Shown here piece by piece: positions 18,295-28,031 of a stretch of DNA of 64,000 nt. Made by a program: the position numbers and the translations under genes. Position 1 is the stretch's first letter; every line of letters begins with the position of its first letter. The stretch is from Gordonia pseudamarae (GTDB taxonomy: Bacteria > Actinomycetota > Actinomycetes > Mycobacteriales > Mycobacteriaceae): assembly GCF_025273675.1 (NCBI RefSeq), contig NZ_CP045809.1:2666001-2730000 (forward strand), given 5' to 3'. Below the pieces are notes generated by a model. It was not told where the DNA came from, ran no database searches, and saw nothing but the letters and a program-made list of their open reading frames with translations.

Positions 18295-20978
18295 CCACCG
18301 CTCCCGCCGCCGGCCCACAACGGCCGCAGCGCACGTGGCTGTGCGAACCGGGTCCGCGCCAGCAGGTCGGACATCTCCCGGACACCGTCACGCAGTGTCG
18401 TCATCAACTCTCCCAGCTCGGCACGGCGTGATTCCGCGTCGGCGGCGGTCAGGTCGACCGGGTCCGCACGCCGCAGCCCGGCCGTCAGATCCTCCACGAT
18501 CCGTTCGGCACCGGCCGACCGGATCGTGTCCGGCAACGCCGTCAGATCGCGCATCATCGTGGTCAGCTGATACACCATCGACCGCGGATTGGACTCGTCG
18601 AACAGCATCAGTTCCAGCACCGCACCCAACCGGATCAGGCCGCGGTTGCGGCGCCGATAGGTCACCGAGGACTCGTTGGCCACCAGGAACGACTCCAGCA
18701 ACGGCTGTTCCAGGTCCGCCTCGTGCACATCGACGAACAGGGCCGCCGTCAGGTCGGCCAGCGTGATGGCCCGCTCGGCGCGCCGGCCCAGGTCGAGCAG
18801 GAACCAGCCCGGGTCCTGCACCATCGATTCGGCCTGCAGTCCCGACAGCGCCAGGACCGCGAACAGGATGTCATCGTGGACCTGGGCCAGTTCCGGTCCC
18901 AATTCGATCTGCGGGGTAGACGGGTCCACCTCGGCCGTCAGCAGCTTGGCCAGCCGGGCGATCGCCCGTTCGGCCGGCGCGAGCACCATCCACGTGCTCG
19001 TGGTCATCTGATCGCGGACCGCTCGGATCGCCCCCACCAGCCGCATCCGTGAATACGCGATCGTTCCGGGCACCTGCCGGTCGGCGGTCAGTTTGGCGAT
19101 GGCGGTCAGGAAGTCCTCGCACTCGGCGCCCGGTTCGGCCTCCAGCAGCGCCCTGGTGCCGAGATACTCGGCGGTGCCGGTCATCCATCCGGTGGCCTGC
19201 AGCAGCACCGGCGCCACCTTCGGCAACCCCACCCATGGGCGACGCTGCACGTCCTCGTGCCGCGACTGACACACCTTGGCGAGCCTGGTGGTGCCGTCCA
19301 CCCGCTCGAGGTAGCGCCCCACCCAGAACAGATCCGACAGCACCCGGGGGCTGGCCACCACCGCACCGGGGTAGTCACCGGCGCTCACCCGCGCCGAACG
19401 CGGGCGCGTCGGCGACACGTCGACGACCTCGGCCGGTTCTGTACGGGACTGCGACTTTCGGGACACGTGCCCGCCGGAACCTGCGCTGGTCAGCCAGACG
19501 TCCTTGGCCGCGACCGTGGTCATCGCCTGGCCCGCCGCGCCGTCGACGAGCACCGACCCCAGCGCTCCGGGCATCACGGCGTAGGACTGCCCGCGCGCCA
19601 GGCTGAACGCGCGCAGCGACACCGGGGCGCGACCGGGCCCCGCCGAGGACACCGGGCCGGTGGCTCCGGAAAGCATCGTCGGCGCGCTGGAGTACTGCAT
19701 CATCGACCTGCCGACCCACTGCCAGGTCTGCGTTCTGATCCGGGCGAGCAACTCGGCCAGCTGCTCCGAAGTGGTGAAGGCGCCCACAATCTCCTCGCCG
19801 GTCCGCACATTGGTGAGCACCATCGATTCGGCGCCGGCGGTGATCGCCGCCAACCCGTCGGGCGTACCGGCCCAGAACGTGGGCACCGATTCGAGCATGA
19901 GCGGCTCGTCGAGCAGTGCGCGCGCGACCGCGTCGAGGACGGTGTGCAGCGCCGGATTCTCCAGGACACCACTGCCGAGGGTGTTGACAACCGTGACGTT
20001 GCCGCGCGAGATCGCCTCTACCAGACCGGCCACCCCGAGCTGGGAGTCGGTGCGCAGGTCGAGGGGGTCCACGAATTCGGCGTCGACACGCCGCAGGAGC
20101 ACATCGACACGACGGAACTTGCCGAGCGAACGCATGTACACGGCGCCGTCGCGCACGGTCAGGTCGGCTCCCTCGACGAGTGGCACACCGAGTGTGGACG
20201 CGAGATATGCCTGGTCGAAGGCAGTTTCGGACATGCTGCCGGGGCTCAGGACCGCCACCACCGGGTCTTCCACACCGGGCGGGGCGTAGTCGAGCAACGC
20301 CAGGCGCAGGGTCTGCACGAACGTCGAGATCGGGCGGGGCGCACACTCCTGGAACAGTTGCGCGAAGGTGTGCGAGAGGATCCGGCGGTCGGCCAGCGCG
20401 TAGCCGATCCCCGACGGCGCCTGAGTGCGGTCCGCATACACCAGATGCCTGCCGTCGGCACCGCGGCCCAGGTCGAGCGCGTGCAGGAACAGCGCGTGCG
20501 GCGCGGCCACATCCAGGTGGGCGGCCTTGCGCAGGTATCCGGGGTGACCGAAGATCATCTCGGGCGGCACCAGACCACGCGAGATCAGCTTCCGGTCGTG
20601 GTAGATGTCGCGCAGCAGCAGATCCAGCAGCGTCGAACGCTGCGCTATCGCCTTCTCCAGCCGCGCCCATTCGGCGCCATCGACCATCAGCGGCGCCGGA
20701 TCGACCACCCAGTCCCGGGTCACGGTCGTGTCGCCGTCGTACTCGTTGTAGACGATGCCCTCATCGAGGACGGCACCGGCCAGACGGTGCGCGGCCTCCC
20801 CGAGCCAGGTGCCCCCGCGCACGCCGTACCCGGCCACCAACTCGGCCCAGCCCGGCCGGATCTTGCCCGCACCGTCGAGCATCTCGTCATACGATGCGAC
20901 ACCGGCATCGGTCCGGTAACGGTCGAACACCGTGGGAAAGGTGTTGTCCGCGACATCGACGCCAGGTGAAACGGTCAC
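18291..20978 (-). CDS. Circularly permuted ATP-grasp / alpha-E fusion protein
   Basis: An 895-residue fusion. Residues about 15-500 form a circularly permuted ATP-grasp ligase domain (COG2308), with PGYLRKAAHLD, VLSPGSMSETAFDQAYLA and TLGSGVLENPAL motifs. Residues about 543-885 form the all-helical alpha-E domain (COG2307), starting SPRVLSDLFWVGRYLER. In many bacteria these are separate adjacent genes; the fusion matches Rv2567. ATP-grasp enzymes join a carboxylate to an amine, so a peptide-like or amidated product is expected, but none is known. Overlaps both neighbours by four bases. Confidence 0.88.
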   Translation of the reverse strand: MTVSPGVDVADNTFPTVFDRYRTDAGVASYDEMLDGAGKIRPGWAELVAGYGVRGGTWLGEAAHRLAGAVLDEGIVYNEYDGDTTVTRDWVVDPAPLMVDGAEWARLEKAIAQRSTLLDLLLRDIYHDRKLISRGLVPPEMIFGHPGYLRKAAHLDVAAPHALFLHALDLGRGADGRHLVYADRTQAPSGIGYALADRRILSHTFAQLFQECAPRPISTFVQTLRLALLDYAPPGVEDPVVAVLSPGSMSETAFDQAYLASTLGVPLVEGADLTVRDGAVYMRSLGKFRRVDVLLRRVDAEFVDPLDLRTDSQLGVAGLVEAISRGNVTVVNTLGSGVLENPALHTVLDAVARALLDEPLMLESVPTFWAGTPDGLAAITAGAESMVLTNVRTGEEIVGAFTTSEQLAELLARIRTQTWQWVGRSMMQYSSAPTMLSGATGPVSSAGPGRAPVSLRAFSLARGQSYAVMPGALGSVLVDGAAGQAMTTVAAKDVWLTSAGSGGHVSRKSQSRTEPAEVVDVSPTRPRSARVSAGDYPGAVVASPRVLSDLFWVGRYLERVDGTTRLAKVCQSRHEDVQRRPWVGLPKVAPVLLQATGWMTGTAEYLGTRALLEAEPGAECEDFLTAIAKLTADRQVPGTIAYSRMRLVGAIRAVRDQMTTSTWMVLAPAERAIARLAKLLTAEVDPSTPQIELGPELAQVHDDILFAVLALSGLQAESMVQDPGWFLLDLGRRAERAITLADLTAALFVDVHEADLEQPLLESFLVANESSVTYRRRNRGLIRLGAVLELMLFDESNPRSMVYQLTTMMRDLTALPDTIRSAGAERIVEDLTAGLRRADPVDLTAADAESRRAELGELMTTLRDGVREMSDLLARTRFAQPRALRPLWAGGGSGG

Positions 20979-23900
20979 CGAAGAACTGTACGTGCGCGCC
21001 TCAGGTCCAGGATTCCGGGGACCCCCGAGTCGATCGCACCACGCGCCATCCGCTCCCGCAGGACACCGATATCGACGTGTCCGGCGGTGTGCCCGGCCGC
21101 CTCGAACCTGCCGTTTCGCCGGGATTCGGCCTCCACCGCGTTGACCGGCGGACGATCGTAGGCCCGCCCGCCGGGATGAACCACGTGGTAGGTGGCACCA
21201 CCGACGGACCGGCCGGCCACCTGGTCCACGAGATCGAAGGTCAGCGGCGTGTCGACGGTGATGGTCGGGTGCAGCGAACTGGGCGGTTGCCAGGCCCGGA
21301 ACCGGATACCGGCGACCCGTTCGCCGGGGATTCCGGTCGAGCGCAGCGGGATCGGATGGCCGTTGCAGGTGAGGATGAACCGGTCGTCCTCACCGCCGGA
21401 CACCCGCACCTGCACCCGCTCCACGGAGGAATCGACGTAGCGGGCGGTCCCCGCGCCGGTCGATTCCTCGCCCAGGGTGTTCCACGGTTCGATGGCGCCG
21501 CGCAGTTCCACCTCGTGGTCCCGGATCTGCACCGTGCCCAGCCGGGGGAAACGGAATTCGGTGAACGGAGCCAGCCAGGCCGTGTCGAACGAGTATCCCG
21601 CCTCCCGTAGGTCCTCGGCGACGGCGCCGATGTCGCGGATCAGGTAGTACGGCAGCAGGTACTTGCCGTGGAGGTCGGCGCCGTGCCGGATCAGCCGGCC
21701 CCGGTAGGGCTGCTCCCAGAACCAGGACACCAGCGAACGCACCAGCAGCGACTGCACCATCGCCATGCGGTGATGCGGCGGCATCTCGAACGCCCGCAAC
21801 TCCAGCAGACCCAGGCGTCCGCGCGGCGAGTCCGGGCTGTAGAGCTTGTCGATACAGAACTCCGCGCGGTGGGTGTTGCCGGTGATGTCGGTGAGCAGAT
21901 GTCGCAGCGCCCGGTCGGTCACCCACGGATTGGGCGGGGCGTCCCACCCGGTGCCCGGTTCACCCCGGACGGCGAGCCGGTCGATCTCGGCGAATGCGAT
22001 CTCCATCTCGTACAGCGACGATTCGCGTCCTTCGTCGGCGCGGGGCGCCTGCGAGGTTGTGCCCACGAACCGTCCGGAGAACAGGTACGACAGCGCCGGG
22101 TGCCGCTGCCAGTAGGTCAGCATCGAGACCAGCAGATCCGGACGGCGCAGCATCGGCGAATCGGCCGGGGTCGGGCCGCCCAGGGTGATGTGGTTGCCGC
22201 CGCCGGTGCCGCCGTGGCTGCCGTCCAGGTCGAAGCTCTCGGTGCCCAGTGCGACGTGCCGGGCGTGTTCGTACAGCGATTCGAGCAGCTCGGACTGCTC
22301 GGCGAAACCGGTGGTGGGCTGGATGTTGACCTCGATGACGCCCGGGTCGGGGGTGACGGTGAGCGAGGTCAGACGGGCGTCGCCGGGCGGACCGTAGCCC
22401 TCGACGACCACCGGGGCCTGCGTGGTGGCCGCGGCGTTCTCGATCATCTCGATCATCGCCAGATACTCCTCGAGGCACGAGGTCGGCGGCAGGAACACGT
22501 GCAGCACATCGCCGCGCACCTGCGCCACGAGCGCGGTGCGCGGCAGGAATTCGCTCGGGTCGGTCCGCTTCACGATGTACCCGACCGCACCGCCGACATC
22601 GTCGGGCAGCTCCGGCCTGCGCACCGACGGATCGGACTCGAAGACCGTGGGCGCCGGACCCCACGAGAGCGAGTCGAGCGGCAGGCGCAGACCCGCCGGT
22701 GACGTACCCGGGGTCAGCACGATCCGGCCGCGGCGCATCGTCCACTGCGCCGACTGCCACGCCGTGCCGTCGTCGGACCTGTTGAGCGGCAGCACATACG
22801 CGGTGGGGACCGTGACCGCCTCGTCGAGCCTGGCCAGCAACGCCTGCCGCGCCCGCACCGAGTCGGCGGTCGGGTCCAGGTCGTCGGCCTCGTCCTCGGG
22901 CTCCTCGACGTCGACGGCCGCCTCGGCCAGGGCGACGGTGAGCTGGGTGACCAGGGTCGGATCGGCGGCCGGGTCACCGGGCGGCAGCGCCGCCAGCTCC
23001 CGCATCCGGGCAAGCGGATCCTCGAAGGCCGGCATCACCTGGGTGCCCGGCAGGCCCAGCGCATCGGCGAACGCCACCAGCAGTGCCCTGGCGCGGGCGT
23101 GCCCGGCCGCCTGGCCCGGACGGGGCCCGGAGGTCTCGGTGTCGATGGCCGCGCGCGTGGCCTCCATGCTCGTCCACGGGTCGGCGAGCAGTTCGGGGCG
23201 GCGCCAGATCGGTTTACCGTCGGTCCGCCACAGCAGTGCGATCTGCCAGCGCGGCAGAGGCTCCCCCGGGTACCACTTTCCCTGGCTGCGCTGCACCAGC
23301 CCCTGGGGTGCGTAGTCGGCCTTCAGGCGTTCGGTCAGCCTGGAGGCCAGCAGTCGCTTGTGTGGGCCGTCGGCAGCGGTGGTCCAGTCCGGATCGGTCT
23401 GGTTCTCGGTGGAGACGAACGTGGGCTCACCGCCCATCGTCAGGCGGACATCGTTATCCCGCATCCGTTTGTCGAGCCCGGCGCCCAGATCCAGAACCTT
23501 GTTCCACTGCTCGGACGTATACGGCAGGGTGACCCGCGGGTCTTCGTGAAAGCGGGTGACGGTGTTGGAGAAGTCGAGGGTGGCGTGACATGGGCCGGTC
23601 GCACCGGTGATCGGTGCGGCACCGCCGGGATGCGGTGTGGCCGCGAGCGGGATGTGCCCTTCCCCGGCGAACAGCCCGGACGTGGGATCCATGCCGACCC
23701 AGCCGGCACCGGGCAGGTACACCTCGGCCCAGGCGTGCAGGTCGGTGAAGTCCGCAGCCGGACCGGATGGTCCGTCGATGGCCTTGATATCGGAGGTCAG
23801 CTGCACGAGATAGCCGGAGACGAACCGTGCGGCGAGCCCGAGGTGGCGCAGCAATGCCACCAGCAGCCACGCCGAGTCGCGGCACGATCCGATCGCACTG

Positions 23901-24454
23901 GACAGGGTGTGTTCGGGTGTCTGCACACCCGCTTCGAGCCGGACGGTGTAGTTGACCGCCGAGCAGACCGCCTGATTGACCGCCACCAGGAAATCGATGA
24001 CCCGCATCGCGCCGTCGGGCCGGTACTTCTCGGCGAAGAGCGCCACCTCGGGATGGATTGGCGCGCCCGAAAACTCGCCCTCGGTGACGCCGATCGGGCG
24101 CAGATAGACCTCCAGGTCGCGGCGCAGGTCCTCGGGATATGTGAATCCGTAGTTCTCGGCCCAGTCCTCGACGAAGAAGTCGAACGGGTTGATGGCGGTG
24201 AGATCGGCGATCAGGCTGACCGTGATCGACAGCGTGCTCGACGGCTTCGGGAACACCAGGCGCGCCTGATAATTGGCGAACGCGTCCTGCTGCCAGTTCA
24301 GGAAGTGATCGTCGGGCTCGATCGTGAGCGAGTACGCCTCGATCGGCGTGCGCGAATGCGGGGCCGGACGCAGCCGGACCACGTGCGGGAAGATCTTGAC
24401 GGGCCTGTCGAAGGCGTAGCTCGTCCGGTGTTCCAGCGCGACCTTGATTGTCAT
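20975..24454 (-). CDS. Transglutaminase-like protein with DUF2126 domain
   Basis: An 1159-residue protein. Residues 1-300 form a transglutaminase-like domain with Cys191 (AIGSCRDSAWL), His240 (TDLHAWAEVYL) and Asp256 (VGMDPTSG). The remaining about 850 residues are DUF2126, with HVFLPPTSCLEEYLA and GGTGGGNHITLGG segments that recall a permuted glutamine-synthetase/ATP-grasp-associated enzyme core. Matches Rv2566. It is first in a three-gene operon (ATGA overlaps) with the ATP-grasp/alpha-E fusion and a second transglutaminase. No product is known; predicted amide-ligase chemistry is inference from the family literature. Confidence 0.87.
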   Translation of the reverse strand: MTIKVALEHRTSYAFDRPVKIFPHVVRLRPAPHSRTPIEAYSLTIEPDDHFLNWQQDAFANYQARLVFPKPSSTLSITVSLIADLTAINPFDFFVEDWAENYGFTYPEDLRRDLEVYLRPIGVTEGEFSGAPIHPEVALFAEKYRPDGAMRVIDFLVAVNQAVCSAVNYTVRLEAGVQTPEHTLSSAIGSCRDSAWLLVALLRHLGLAARFVSGYLVQLTSDIKAIDGPSGPAADFTDLHAWAEVYLPGAGWVGMDPTSGLFAGEGHIPLAATPHPGGAAPITGATGPCHATLDFSNTVTRFHEDPRVTLPYTSEQWNKVLDLGAGLDKRMRDNDVRLTMGGEPTFVSTENQTDPDWTTAADGPHKRLLASRLTERLKADYAPQGLVQRSQGKWYPGEPLPRWQIALLWRTDGKPIWRRPELLADPWTSMEATRAAIDTETSGPRPGQAAGHARARALLVAFADALGLPGTQVMPAFEDPLARMRELAALPPGDPAADPTLVTQLTVALAEAAVDVEEPEDEADDLDPTADSVRARQALLARLDEAVTVPTAYVLPLNRSDDGTAWQSAQWTMRRGRIVLTPGTSPAGLRLPLDSLSWGPAPTVFESDPSVRRPELPDDVGGAVGYIVKRTDPSEFLPRTALVAQVRGDVLHVFLPPTSCLEEYLAMIEMIENAAATTQAPVVVEGYGPPGDARLTSLTVTPDPGVIEVNIQPTTGFAEQSELLESLYEHARHVALGTESFDLDGSHGGTGGGNHITLGGPTPADSPMLRRPDLLVSMLTYWQRHPALSYLFSGRFVGTTSQAPRADEGRESSLYEMEIAFAEIDRLAVRGEPGTGWDAPPNPWVTDRALRHLLTDITGNTHRAEFCIDKLYSPDSPRGRLGLLELRAFEMPPHHRMAMVQSLLVRSLVSWFWEQPYRGRLIRHGADLHGKYLLPYYLIRDIGAVAEDLREAGYSFDTAWLAPFTEFRFPRLGTVQIRDHEVELRGAIEPWNTLGEESTGAGTARYVDSSVERVQVRVSGGEDDRFILTCNGHPIPLRSTGIPGERVAGIRFRAWQPPSSLHPTITVDTPLTFDLVDQVAGRSVGGATYHVVHPGGRAYDRPPVNAVEAESRRNGRFEAAGHTAGHVDIGVLRERMARGAIDSGVPGILDLRRARTVLR

Positions 24455-24549
24455 CTCAGTACCTCCGCAGTCATGGTGGAAATCTCATCACACAATGTGT
24501 TGGCGCGCTTGGCATGCGGAGAACACGATGAACGGATCACAGTGACAAC

Positions 24550-24588
24550 GGATGTGGGAGGCACCCGGGCCGGGTACCTCCCACATCC
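24550..24588 (-). terminator. Hairpin terminator of aspS
   Basis: Arms 24550-24567 and 24571-24588 pair over 18 bases with one G-U pair and a three-base loop. It lies 22 bases beyond the aspS stop. No U tract follows on the minus strand. Confidence 0.75.
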
Positions 24589-24610
24589 GATGGCGGATCG
24601 GCGACGGGGC

Positions 24611-26404
24611 CTATTCGGCCACGGCCGCCTGGGTTTCGGTGCGCACCACCGGCTTGGCGTCGATGCCCGATTCCCTGCGCTGCTGTGCGGTGATCGTCGC
24701 CGGGGCGTCGGTGAGCGGATCGACGCCGCCGCCGGACTTGGGGAACGCGATGACCTCACGGATCGAGTTCTCCCCCGCCAGCAGGGCGGTGATCCGGTCC
24801 CAGCCGAACGCGATGCCGCCGTGCGGCGGCGCGCCGAAGGCGAACGCGTCGAGCAGGAAGCCGAACTTCTCCTGCGCCTCGTCATGGCCGATACCCATGA
24901 TCGAGAACACCTTCTCCTGAACGTCGCGCCGGTGGATACGGATCGACCCGCCGCCGATCTCGTTGCCGTTGCACACGATGTCGTAGGCGTAGGCCAGCGC
25001 GGCACCCGGATCGGTGTCGAGCAACTCCAGCGATTCGGGTGTGGGCGAGGTGAACGCGTGATGCACCGCGGTCCACGCCCCCGAGCCGACCGCCACGTCG
25101 CCGGAGGCGGTGGCCTCGTCGGCCGGCTCGAACAGCGGGGCGTCCACGACCCACGTGAACGCCCAGTCGTCGTCCTTGATCAGGCCCAGGCGCGAGGCGA
25201 TCTCGCCGCGCGCGGCACCCAGCAGCGCACGCTGGGCCTTGACCGGTCCGGCGGCGAAGAAGATGCAGTCGCCGGGCACGGCACCCACATGCTCGACGAT
25301 GCCGGCCCGTTCGGCGTCGGACAGGTTCTTGGCGACAGGCCCGCCGAGGGTGCCGTCCTCCTGCACCAGGATGTATGCAAGCCCCTTGGCACCACGCTGT
25401 TTGGCCCATTCCTGCCAGGCGTCGAGCTGACGCCGCGGCTGCGAGGCGCCGCCGGGCATCACGACCGCACCCACGTACGGGGCCTTGAACACCCGGAACG
25501 GGGTATCGGCGAAGAACTCGGTGCATTCGACCAGTTCGATACCGAACCGCAGATCGGGCTTGTCCGAGCCGTAGCGGCGCATCGCCTCGGCGTAGGTCAT
25601 ACGTGGAATGGGCGCGGAGATCTCCACCCCGATCAGCTTCCACAGCGCGATGAGAATCTGCTCGGCCAGCGCGATGACGTCGTCCTGGTCGACAAAGCTC
25701 ATCTCGATGTCGAGCTGGGTGAACTCGGGCTGCCGGTCGGCGCGGAAGTCCTCGTCGCGGTAGCAGCGCGCGATCTGGTAGTAGCGCTCCATCCCGGCCA
25801 CCATCAGCAACTGCTTGAACAGCTGCGGCGACTGCGGCAGCGCGTAGAACGTGCCGGGCTGCAGGCGTGCGGGCACCAGGAAGTCGCGGGCGCCCTCGGG
25901 GGTCGAGCGGGTCAGGGTGGGGGTTTCGATCTCCACGAAGTCGTGCTCGGCGAGCACTCCACGGGCGGCCGCGCTCACCTGGGAACGCAGCCGGATCGCC
26001 TTGGCCGGGCCCTCTCGGCGCAGGTCGAGGTAGCGGTGACGCAGGCGCGCCTCCTCACCGGGCGACTCGTCGAGCTGGAACGGAAGCGGCGCCGATTCGT
26101 TGAGTACCTCGAGCGATACCGCGTTGATCTCGATCTCCCCGGACGCCAGGTTCGGGTTCTCGCTGCCCTCGGGACGTGCTTCGACGACGCCGGTCACCGC
26201 GACGCAGTACTCGGCGCGCAGCCGGTGCGCGGCGGCGGCGACCTCGTCGTTGCGGAACACCACCTGCACCAGTCCGGAGCTGTCACGCAGGTCGATGAAG
26301 ACCACGCCGCCGTGGTCGCGGCGGTGCGCGACCCAACCGGCGACGGTGACGGTCTGCGAGGCATCGCTGCGGCGCAACGATCCGGCGAGATGTGTGCGGA
26401 GCAC
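24611..26404 (-). CDS. aspS: Aspartyl-tRNA synthetase
   Basis: A 597-residue class II synthetase. It has the N-terminal OB-fold anticodon domain ([21 protein letters not shown]), the GAD insertion domain, and the catalytic core with the [29 protein letters not shown] and GIAFGWDRI motifs. It is the bacterial-type, GAD-containing form, close to M. tuberculosis AspS, which is known to be non-discriminating (charging tRNA-Asp and tRNA-Asn). Whether this one is depends on the absence of an AsnRS elsewhere. GTG at 26404 gives the family start ([10 protein letters not shown]). Divergent from the metallopeptidase gene. Confidence 0.97.
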   Translation of the reverse strand: MLRTHLAGSLRRSDASQTVTVAGWVAHRRDHGGVVFIDLRDSSGLVQVVFRNDEVAAAAHRLRAEYCVAVTGVVEARPEGSENPNLASGEIEINAVSLEVLNESAPLPFQLDESPGEEARLRHRYLDLRREGPAKAIRLRSQVSAAARGVLAEHDFVEIETPTLTRSTPEGARDFLVPARLQPGTFYALPQSPQLFKQLLMVAGMERYYQIARCYRDEDFRADRQPEFTQLDIEMSFVDQDDVIALAEQILIALWKLIGVEISAPIPRMTYAEAMRRYGSDKPDLRFGIELVECTEFFADTPFRVFKAPYVGAVVMPGGASQPRRQLDAWQEWAKQRGAKGLAYILVQEDGTLGGPVAKNLSDAERAGIVEHVGAVPGDCIFFAAGPVKAQRALLGAARGEIASRLGLIKDDDWAFTWVVDAPLFEPADEATASGDVAVGSGAWTAVHHAFTSPTPESLELLDTDPGAALAYAYDIVCNGNEIGGGSIRIHRRDVQEKVFSIMGIGHDEAQEKFGFLLDAFAFGAPPHGGIAFGWDRITALLAGENSIREVIAFPKSGGGVDPLTDAPATITAQQRRESGIDAKPVVRTETQAAVAE

Positions 26405-26552
26405 TGAGGGTCCTTCCCAAGGGGCGTATCGGCTCCTCCATGGTGCCCCATCTGGTACGAGAGGCCACAACCGACTCCCGACGCCGGGCGCGGCGTACGA
26501 CATGCGAGGTGTCGGGCGGTTTCCCGCAGCTCACCGTGCCATGATGTTCTCC

Positions 26553-27410
26553 GTGACTTTCAGGGGCAGTGGATCCATCGAAACCGACAACGTCTCCGGC
26601 GGCGGCGGCGGTCGCGGCGGCAAGATCGCACTCGGCGGCGGTGCCGGCCTGTTGGTGACCATCGTGGCGTTGCTGTTCGGGCTCAATCCGGGCGACATCA
26701 TGGGTGGCGGCGACAGCGGCAATGACACCGCGGCGGTGTCCGAGATCGATCAGCATCTGAACACCTGCACCATCGAGAAGGCCAACACCGACACCATATG
26801 CCGGATCAAATACACCACGATCAGCCTCGACCGGGTCTGGTCCGACCTGATGCAGGGTTACACCGAGCCGAAGACCGTCATCTTCTCCGACGCGGTCGAC
26901 ACCGGCTGCGGTGCGGCGTCGTCGTCGACGGGCCCGTTCTACTGCCCGGCGGACAAGACGGCCTACTTCGATCCCACGTTCTTCGACACCCTGGTGCGGA
27001 TGGGCGGCAGCGACGGCCCGCTGTCGCAGATGTACGTGGTGGCCCACGAGTACGGGCATCATGTGCAGAACCTCACCGGTGCCTTGCAGAAGGGCAACCA
27101 GATGGGTTCACACGGCGCCACGTCCGGTTCGGTGCGCATCGAGCTGCAGGCGGACTGCTACGCGGGCGTATGGGCCTACCACGCCGACAAGGGCGAGGAC
27201 GCCATGCTGGAGCCGCTGACCTCCGACCAGATCGCCACGGCCATCCAGACCGCGCGTGCGATCGGCGACGACACCATCCAGGGTTCCAACTCCAACCCGG
27301 AGGGCTGGACGCACGGTTCGGCGAAGCAGCGTGTGAAGTGGTTCAGCACCGGTTACAAGAGCGGCGACCCCGGCTCATGTGACACTTTCTCGGCCACCGA
27401 CCTCGGCTGA
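26553..27410 (+). CDS. Neutral zinc metallopeptidase, membrane-anchored
   Basis: A 285-residue protein of the putative neutral zinc metallopeptidase family (YpfJ-like), equivalent to Rv2575. A glycine-rich cytoplasmic stretch precedes one membrane helix (about 33-50), and the rest is outside. The catalytic HExxH motif is in YVVAHEYGHHVQNL, with the downstream ELQADCYAGVWA supplying the third ligand region. GTG at 26553 is chosen because homologues begin Met-Thr-Phe; ATGs at 26541 and 26544 would add four or three residues. Substrate unknown. Confidence 0.88.
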   Translation: MTFRGSGSIETDNVSGGGGGRGGKIALGGGAGLLVTIVALLFGLNPGDIMGGGDSGNDTAAVSEIDQHLNTCTIEKANTDTICRIKYTTISLDRVWSDLMQGYTEPKTVIFSDAVDTGCGAASSSTGPFYCPADKTAYFDPTFFDTLVRMGGSDGPLSQMYVVAHEYGHHVQNLTGALQKGNQMGSHGATSGSVRIELQADCYAGVWAYHADKGEDAMLEPLTSDQIATAIQTARAIGDDTIQGSNSNPEGWTHGSAKQRVKWFSTGYKSGDPGSCDTFSATDLG

Positions 27411-27427
27411 CCGGTCCGGTAGCAGGA

Positions 27428-27510
27428 GTTCACCGTCAGGGTGCTTAGGCTTGACTAAGTTCACCCGCCTTTATACCGTTCACCCAGTCAGTGAAGTCTC
27501 GACGGTGAAC
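27428..27510 (+). promoter_or_regulatory. Four GTTCACC heptamers and putative promoter upstream of secreted-protein gene
   Basis: GTTCACC occurs directly at 27428-27434, 27459-27465 and 27478-27484, and inverted (GGTGAAC) at 27504-27510. A TTGACT at 27451-27456 and TATACC at 27472-27477 could be -35 and -10 boxes with a short 15-base spacer. Repeated heptamers are how response regulators such as PhoP or MtrA usually bind, but the regulator here is unknown. Confidence 0.45.
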
Positions 27511-27522
27511 AAGGGAGCTGTG

Positions 27523-28011
27523 ATGCGGCGGATGGTGCGTGTGGTGACGGTAGGCGTGTTCGCGATGCTCCTGTCGGTGGGGCTGGTCTCGCCGGCCTCG
27601 GCCGACGTGTCGATCCGCAGCGGCAAGGTGGCCGACCTCTACGTACGGTCCGCCCAGCCCTCCATCGCCGAGATGGAACGTCAGTACGCGGCCTTCTGGA
27701 ACCCGAACCTGCCGATCAATCCGAAGTTCGAGGTCAGCGTCAACGGCAACAATCCGACGGTGCAGAAGAATCTGCGCAATGTGATGGCGACGAGCCGCAC
27801 CTACGACTTCTTCTCCATCCAGGGGCGCGTGGTGGGCAAGCCCGTGGTCAACGGCAACCGGATGACCATCCGCGGCAACGGCGTCATGGCCGGGTTCCCC
27901 GCCCAGTCGTTCACCTACTACTACGTCCGCCAGGGCGGTCTGTGGAAGTTCGACTGGAAGGCCAACTGCAAGGCATCCGGCTGCAACGGCGTCACGAGCT
28001 GGGGCTACTGA
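27523..28011 (+). CDS. Secreted protein, MTB12-like antigen fold
   Basis: A 162-residue exported protein. The signal peptide is clear: MRRMVRV, a hydrophobic core, then an ASA-type cleavage site near residue 28. The mature part has a PS-x-x-E motif followed by WNPNLPINPKFE and ends with YYYVRQGGLWKFDW plus two cysteines, resembling the low-molecular-weight antigen MTB12 fold (a cystatin/NTF2-like small domain). The AAGGGAG ribosome site precedes the ATG. It lies 20 bases before an ABC exporter pair. Confidence 0.7.
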   Translation: MRRMVRVVTVGVFAMLLSVGLVSPASADVSIRSGKVADLYVRSAQPSIAEMERQYAAFWNPNLPINPKFEVSVNGNNPTVQKNLRNVMATSRTYDFFSIQGRVVGKPVVNGNRMTIRGNGVMAGFPAQSFTYYYVRQGGLWKFDWKANCKASGCNGVTSWGY

Positions 28012-28031
28012 ACCCCGCACCGGGCGCGCCG

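Noticed and set aside
23099-26407. A 1102-codon plus-strand frame opposite the DUF2126 gene and aspS
   Set aside because: Crosses a terminator hairpin and two real genes; composition is that of a GC shadow frame.
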